Shown: one piece after another, positions 6,457 to 7,783 of the stretch
How positions within the stretch are numbered: position 1 is the stretch's first letter
How the letters are laid out: each line of letters opens with the position of its first letter
Source of the DNA: Oscillospiraceae bacterium
GTDB taxonomy: Bacteria; Bacillota; Clostridia; Oscillospirales; Acutalibacteraceae
Assembly: GCA_902795765.1 (NCBI GenBank)
Contig: CADBMQ010000042.1
Location: 1 to 7,783, forward strand
Length of the DNA stretch: 7,783 nt
Direction: 5' to 3'
Translations under genes and position numbers: made by a program
Notes under the pieces: generated by a model
What the model saw: only the letters and a program-made list of their open reading frames with translations
Databases searched by the model: none
Told to the model about the DNA's origin: nothing

Positions 6457-6690
6457 CATAAATTATGCAATTTATATCAATTTCGTTGCATTACACAACA
6501 TTGTTTATTGTGTTTTGTACAAATTAACAACAAAATTGTTTCCTAAATGTTAATATCTCAGCTTATTATTTTTTCTTTTTTAAATTTTATTTACTATATA
6601 ATATCTCGATATTATTGCAAATATGCTATATTTTGTGTAAGTTGCACATTTACAATGCCTGTTTATTGAAAAATTCGACAAATTTCTTAC
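6457..6690. other. AT-rich divergent intergenic region without a gene
   Basis: No plausible coding sequence lies between the two divergent promoters; every reading frame here is short and low in complexity. Visible structure: an inverted repeat ATGCAA/TTGCAT (6465-6470 and 6486-6491, 15-nt spacer), ACACAA/TTGTGT (6493-6498 and 6508-6513), and an 18-bp dyad ATAATATC-TC-GATATTAT (6598-6615). The 9-mer TAATATCTC occurs at 6551-6559 and again inside the dyad at 6599-6607. Any of these could be an operator, but base composition makes chance palindromes likely. Confidence 0.4.
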
Positions 6691-6719
6691 TTGATTTTTT
6701 AGCAGAATGATAATATAAT
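6691..6719 (+). promoter_or_regulatory. Sigma-A type promoter of xpt
   Basis: TTGATT (6691-6696), 17 bp, then a perfect TATAAT (6714-6719). Transcription would start near 6726, about 55 nt before the riboswitch P1 region and about 200 nt before the xpt ATG. No other pair this good is seen upstream of the aptamer. Confidence 0.65.
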
Positions 6720-6779
6720 AATTATGTCGAAAATATAAACATTATAAGTATTTTCTGTGAAATTTATATTTTAATATTG

Positions 6780-6900
6780 TGTTTTGCCAATATATACTCG
6801 ATTTTATGGTTCGAGAGTTTCTACCGCACGCCCAAAGTTGCGACTATTGGTTTATTTATCATTTTAGGCAAAACAGACATTATATTTGTCTGTTTTTTTG
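6780..6900 (+). promoter_or_regulatory. Guanine-class purine riboswitch controlling xpt
   Basis: The aptamer core spans about 6787-6850. P1 pairs CCAATA (6787-6792) with TATTGG (6845-6850). P2 pairs CTCGA (6797-6801) with TCGAG (6811-6815) around a TTATGG-containing loop. J2/3 has the near-invariant AGTTTCTACC (6816-6825). P3 pairs about 6825-6828 with 6839-6842, closing a loop with CCCAAAG. The three-way junction ends GACTATTGG, where C6844 is the base that pairs with the ligand; C means guanine (or hypoxanthine/xanthine), while T would mean adenine. The expression platform is the terminator at 6871-6899. A 9-nt segment before P1 (6780-6788) is perfectly complementary to 6867-6875, so it can form an antiterminator that excludes both P1 and the terminator. 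Guanine binding should therefore lower xpt expression. Confidence 0.93.
6871..6899 (+). terminator. Riboswitch-controlled intrinsic terminator of the xpt leader
   Basis: AAACAGACA (6871-6879) pairs perfectly with TGTCTGTTT (6887-6895) around a 7-nt loop, and the T-run continues to 6899. It lies 20 nt after the aptamer and 7 nt before the xpt ribosome binding site, the usual place for the OFF-state terminator of a guanine riboswitch. Confidence 0.88.
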
Positions 6901-6924
6901 TTTTTAAGGAGCGTTCTATATATA

Positions 6925-7497
6925 ATGAAAGCGTTAGAAGAAAAAATTCTCAAAGAAGGCAAGGTTTTGCCGGGTAACATTTTGAAAGTAGGATCTTTTC
7001 TTAATCAACAGCTTGACTGTGATTTTCTTTATGAAATGGGCAAAGAAATCGGAGAGTTGTTTAAAGACTCTAAAATCACTAAATTGCTGACTATCGAATC
7101 ATCGGGTATCGCAGTTGCAGTTGCTGCCGGTATTGCAATGCACATCCCCGCTGTTTTTGCTAAAAAGCATAAAACAAGTAATGTTGATGGCGAAGCATAT
7201 ACGACTGTTGTACATTCGTATACTCACAATGCCGATTATAATGTTGTTGTTTCAAAAGACTACATTTCAAAAGACGATCGTGTTTTATTAGTTGATGACT
7301 TTCTCGCTAATGGTGCTGCATTAGAAGGTCTTGTTGATTTGGTAAAACAATCCGGCGCTGAAATCGTAGGTGCTGCTGTTGCTATTGAAAAAGGTTTCCA
7401 AAAAGGTGGGGACAAGCTTCGTGAAAGCGGTTTGTGTGTTGAATCGCTCGCTATCATTGATAGCATGGATAACGATAATCTCGTTTTCCGCAAATAA
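6925..7497 (+). CDS. xpt: Xanthine phosphoribosyltransferase
   Basis: A 190-aa cytoplasmic purine-salvage enzyme that joins xanthine to PRPP to give XMP and pyrophosphate, feeding GMP synthesis. The type I phosphoribosyltransferase PRPP loop is clear: VLLVDDFLANGAAL at 120-133, with the paired Asp124/Asp125 and the DDFLANG form typical of Xpt. The N-terminus (LKEGKVLPGNILKVGSFLNQQ) and the AIEKGFQKGG stretch (153-162) also match Xpt proteins, and the length is close to the roughly 194 residues of the Bacillus enzyme. The ATG at 6925 has AAGGAG (6906-6911) 13 nt upstream, a slightly long spacing. An in-frame start at 6886 is excluded because it lies inside the terminator hairpin. The guanine riboswitch in the leader agrees with the function. 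Confidence 0.96.
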   Translation: MKALEEKILKEGKVLPGNILKVGSFLNQQLDCDFLYEMGKEIGELFKDSKITKLLTIESSGIAVAVAAGIAMHIPAVFAKKHKTSNVDGEAYTTVVHSYTHNADYNVVVSKDYISKDDRVLLVDDFLANGAALEGLVDLVKQSGAEIVGAAVAIEKGFQKGGDKLRESGLCVESLAIIDSMDNDNLVFRK

Positions 7498-7552
7498 CTT
7501 TCGGGTGTAATTTATTTTACATACATTATTTTTTCTTTGGAGGTTCCAACTC

Positions 7553-7783
7553 ATGAAAAAGATTATTTGTGCACTTCTCGCTGTTATGATACTATTCGCA
7601 TTTGCATCATGCGGTACAACAGATTCAGGTAGCAAAGACAATGCCGGTAAAGTTAAACTCGGTGTTATCTGCTTGCACGACGAAAACTCAACTTACGACA
7701 AAAACTTTATTGATGCTGCAAAAGCAGTACAAAAAGAACTCGGTCTTACTGACGATCAGTTGATTTTCAAGACCAATATTCCT
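7553..7783 (+). CDS. BMP-family nucleoside/purine ABC transporter substrate-binding lipoprotein (N-terminal part)
   Basis: The first 77 codons are in the window and the right edge cuts the gene. The protein starts MKKIICALLAVMILFAFASC, a lipoprotein signal peptide with Cys20 as the lipidated residue; Phe at -3 is less usual than Leu. A short polar linker leads into VKLGVICLHDENSTYDKNF (34-52), the first strand and loop of the BMP/PnrA-like fold, in the form common among Clostridia BMP proteins. A GGAGG at 7539-7543 lies 9 nt before the ATG. Members of this family bind nucleosides or purines outside the membrane and feed an ABC importer, whose permease and ATPase genes would be expected to the right. 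Only 55 bp separate it from xpt, with no clear terminator or promoter between, so it probably shares the riboswitch-controlled transcript. The ligand cannot be read from this fragment. Confidence 0.85.
   Translation, partial: MKKIICALLAVMILFAFASCGTTDSGSKDNAGKVKLGVICLHDENSTYDKNFIDAAKAVQKELGLTDDQLIFKTNIP

Noticed and set aside
6361..6480. A c-di-GMP riboswitch in the pilA leader, as known for Clostridioides difficile pilA1
   Set aside because: The leader is only about 60 nt, AT-rich, and has none of the conserved GEMM-I or GEMM-II core sequences. The spacer after pilA (5857-5958) was also read for these cores without success.
6886..6924. An upstream in-frame start for xpt
   Set aside because: It would put the first codons inside the riboswitch terminator and add a hydrophobic stretch not found in Xpt. 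The ATG at 6925 gives the normal N-terminus and length.
7506..7521. A terminator between xpt and the lipoprotein gene
   Set aside because: TGTAA/TTACA forms only a 5-bp AT-rich stem, and the T-run begins about 9 nt later, so it is too weak to call.
7260..7641. Minus-strand open frames across xpt and the lipoprotein start
   Set aside because: They are antisense to a confident xpt gene and to a confident lipoprotein start, and they lack ribosome binding sites.
1..7783. CRISPR arrays, insertion sequences, tRNA or rRNA genes, phage genes
   Set aside because: No regularly spaced repeats, transposase motifs, cloverleaf-like sequences or rRNA signatures were seen on either strand.

Overview
The window looks like chromosomal DNA of a low-GC Gram-positive bacterium of the class Clostridia, most likely an Oscillospiraceae/Ruminococcus-like gut or rumen organism. 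The basis is strong GGAGG ribosome binding sites, AT-rich spacers with sigma-A type promoters, a purine riboswitch on xpt, a Clostridia-style BMP lipoprotein, and Thr/Pro-rich linkers of the kind common on Ruminococcus surface proteins. The lineage is inferred from style; no marker gene is present.

Positions 1-6456, minus strand: a type IV pilus (T4P) cluster. In transcription order it holds a promoter (6456-6428), the small major-type prepilin pilA (6360-5959), and a structured spacer with stem-loops and an intrinsic terminator (5938-5823). A large 524-aa modular prepilin follows (5799-4225), then a degenerate PilM-like protein (4209-2962), a PilV/ComGD-like minor prepilin (2943-2437) and an atypical prepilin-like protein without Glu+5 (2440-2033). 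The cluster continues with the prepilin peptidase pilD (2033-1245), the inner-membrane platform pilC (1232-24), and the probable first codons of a further gene running off the left edge. From the large prepilin onward the genes overlap or sit within about 20 bp, so they are almost certainly one operon. The terminator after pilA would make pilA abundant and everything distal to it scarcer. PilD would process the four prepilins, PilC would be the assembly platform, and the assembly and retraction ATPases (PilB/PilT) are not in the window and are expected to the left.

Positions 6457-6690: an AT-rich divergent intergenic region with no gene, holding a few dyads of uncertain meaning.

Positions 6691-7783, plus strand: a purine-salvage unit. 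A TTGATT-17-TATAAT promoter drives a leader with a guanine-class purine riboswitch (aptamer about 6787-6850, with C at the specificity position) and an intrinsic terminator (6871-6899). Next come xpt (xanthine phosphoribosyltransferase, 6925-7497) and, 55 bp on, the start of a BMP-family nucleoside-binding lipoprotein that is cut by the right edge. Guanine would shut down both salvage and, if read-through is the only route, uptake.

The least ordinary elements are the large prepilin with two apparent carbohydrate-binding-like beta-sandwich modules and Thr-rich linkers, the PilM-like protein that seems to have lost its nucleotide-binding motifs, and the stacked hairpins after pilA, which could form a regulated attenuator.
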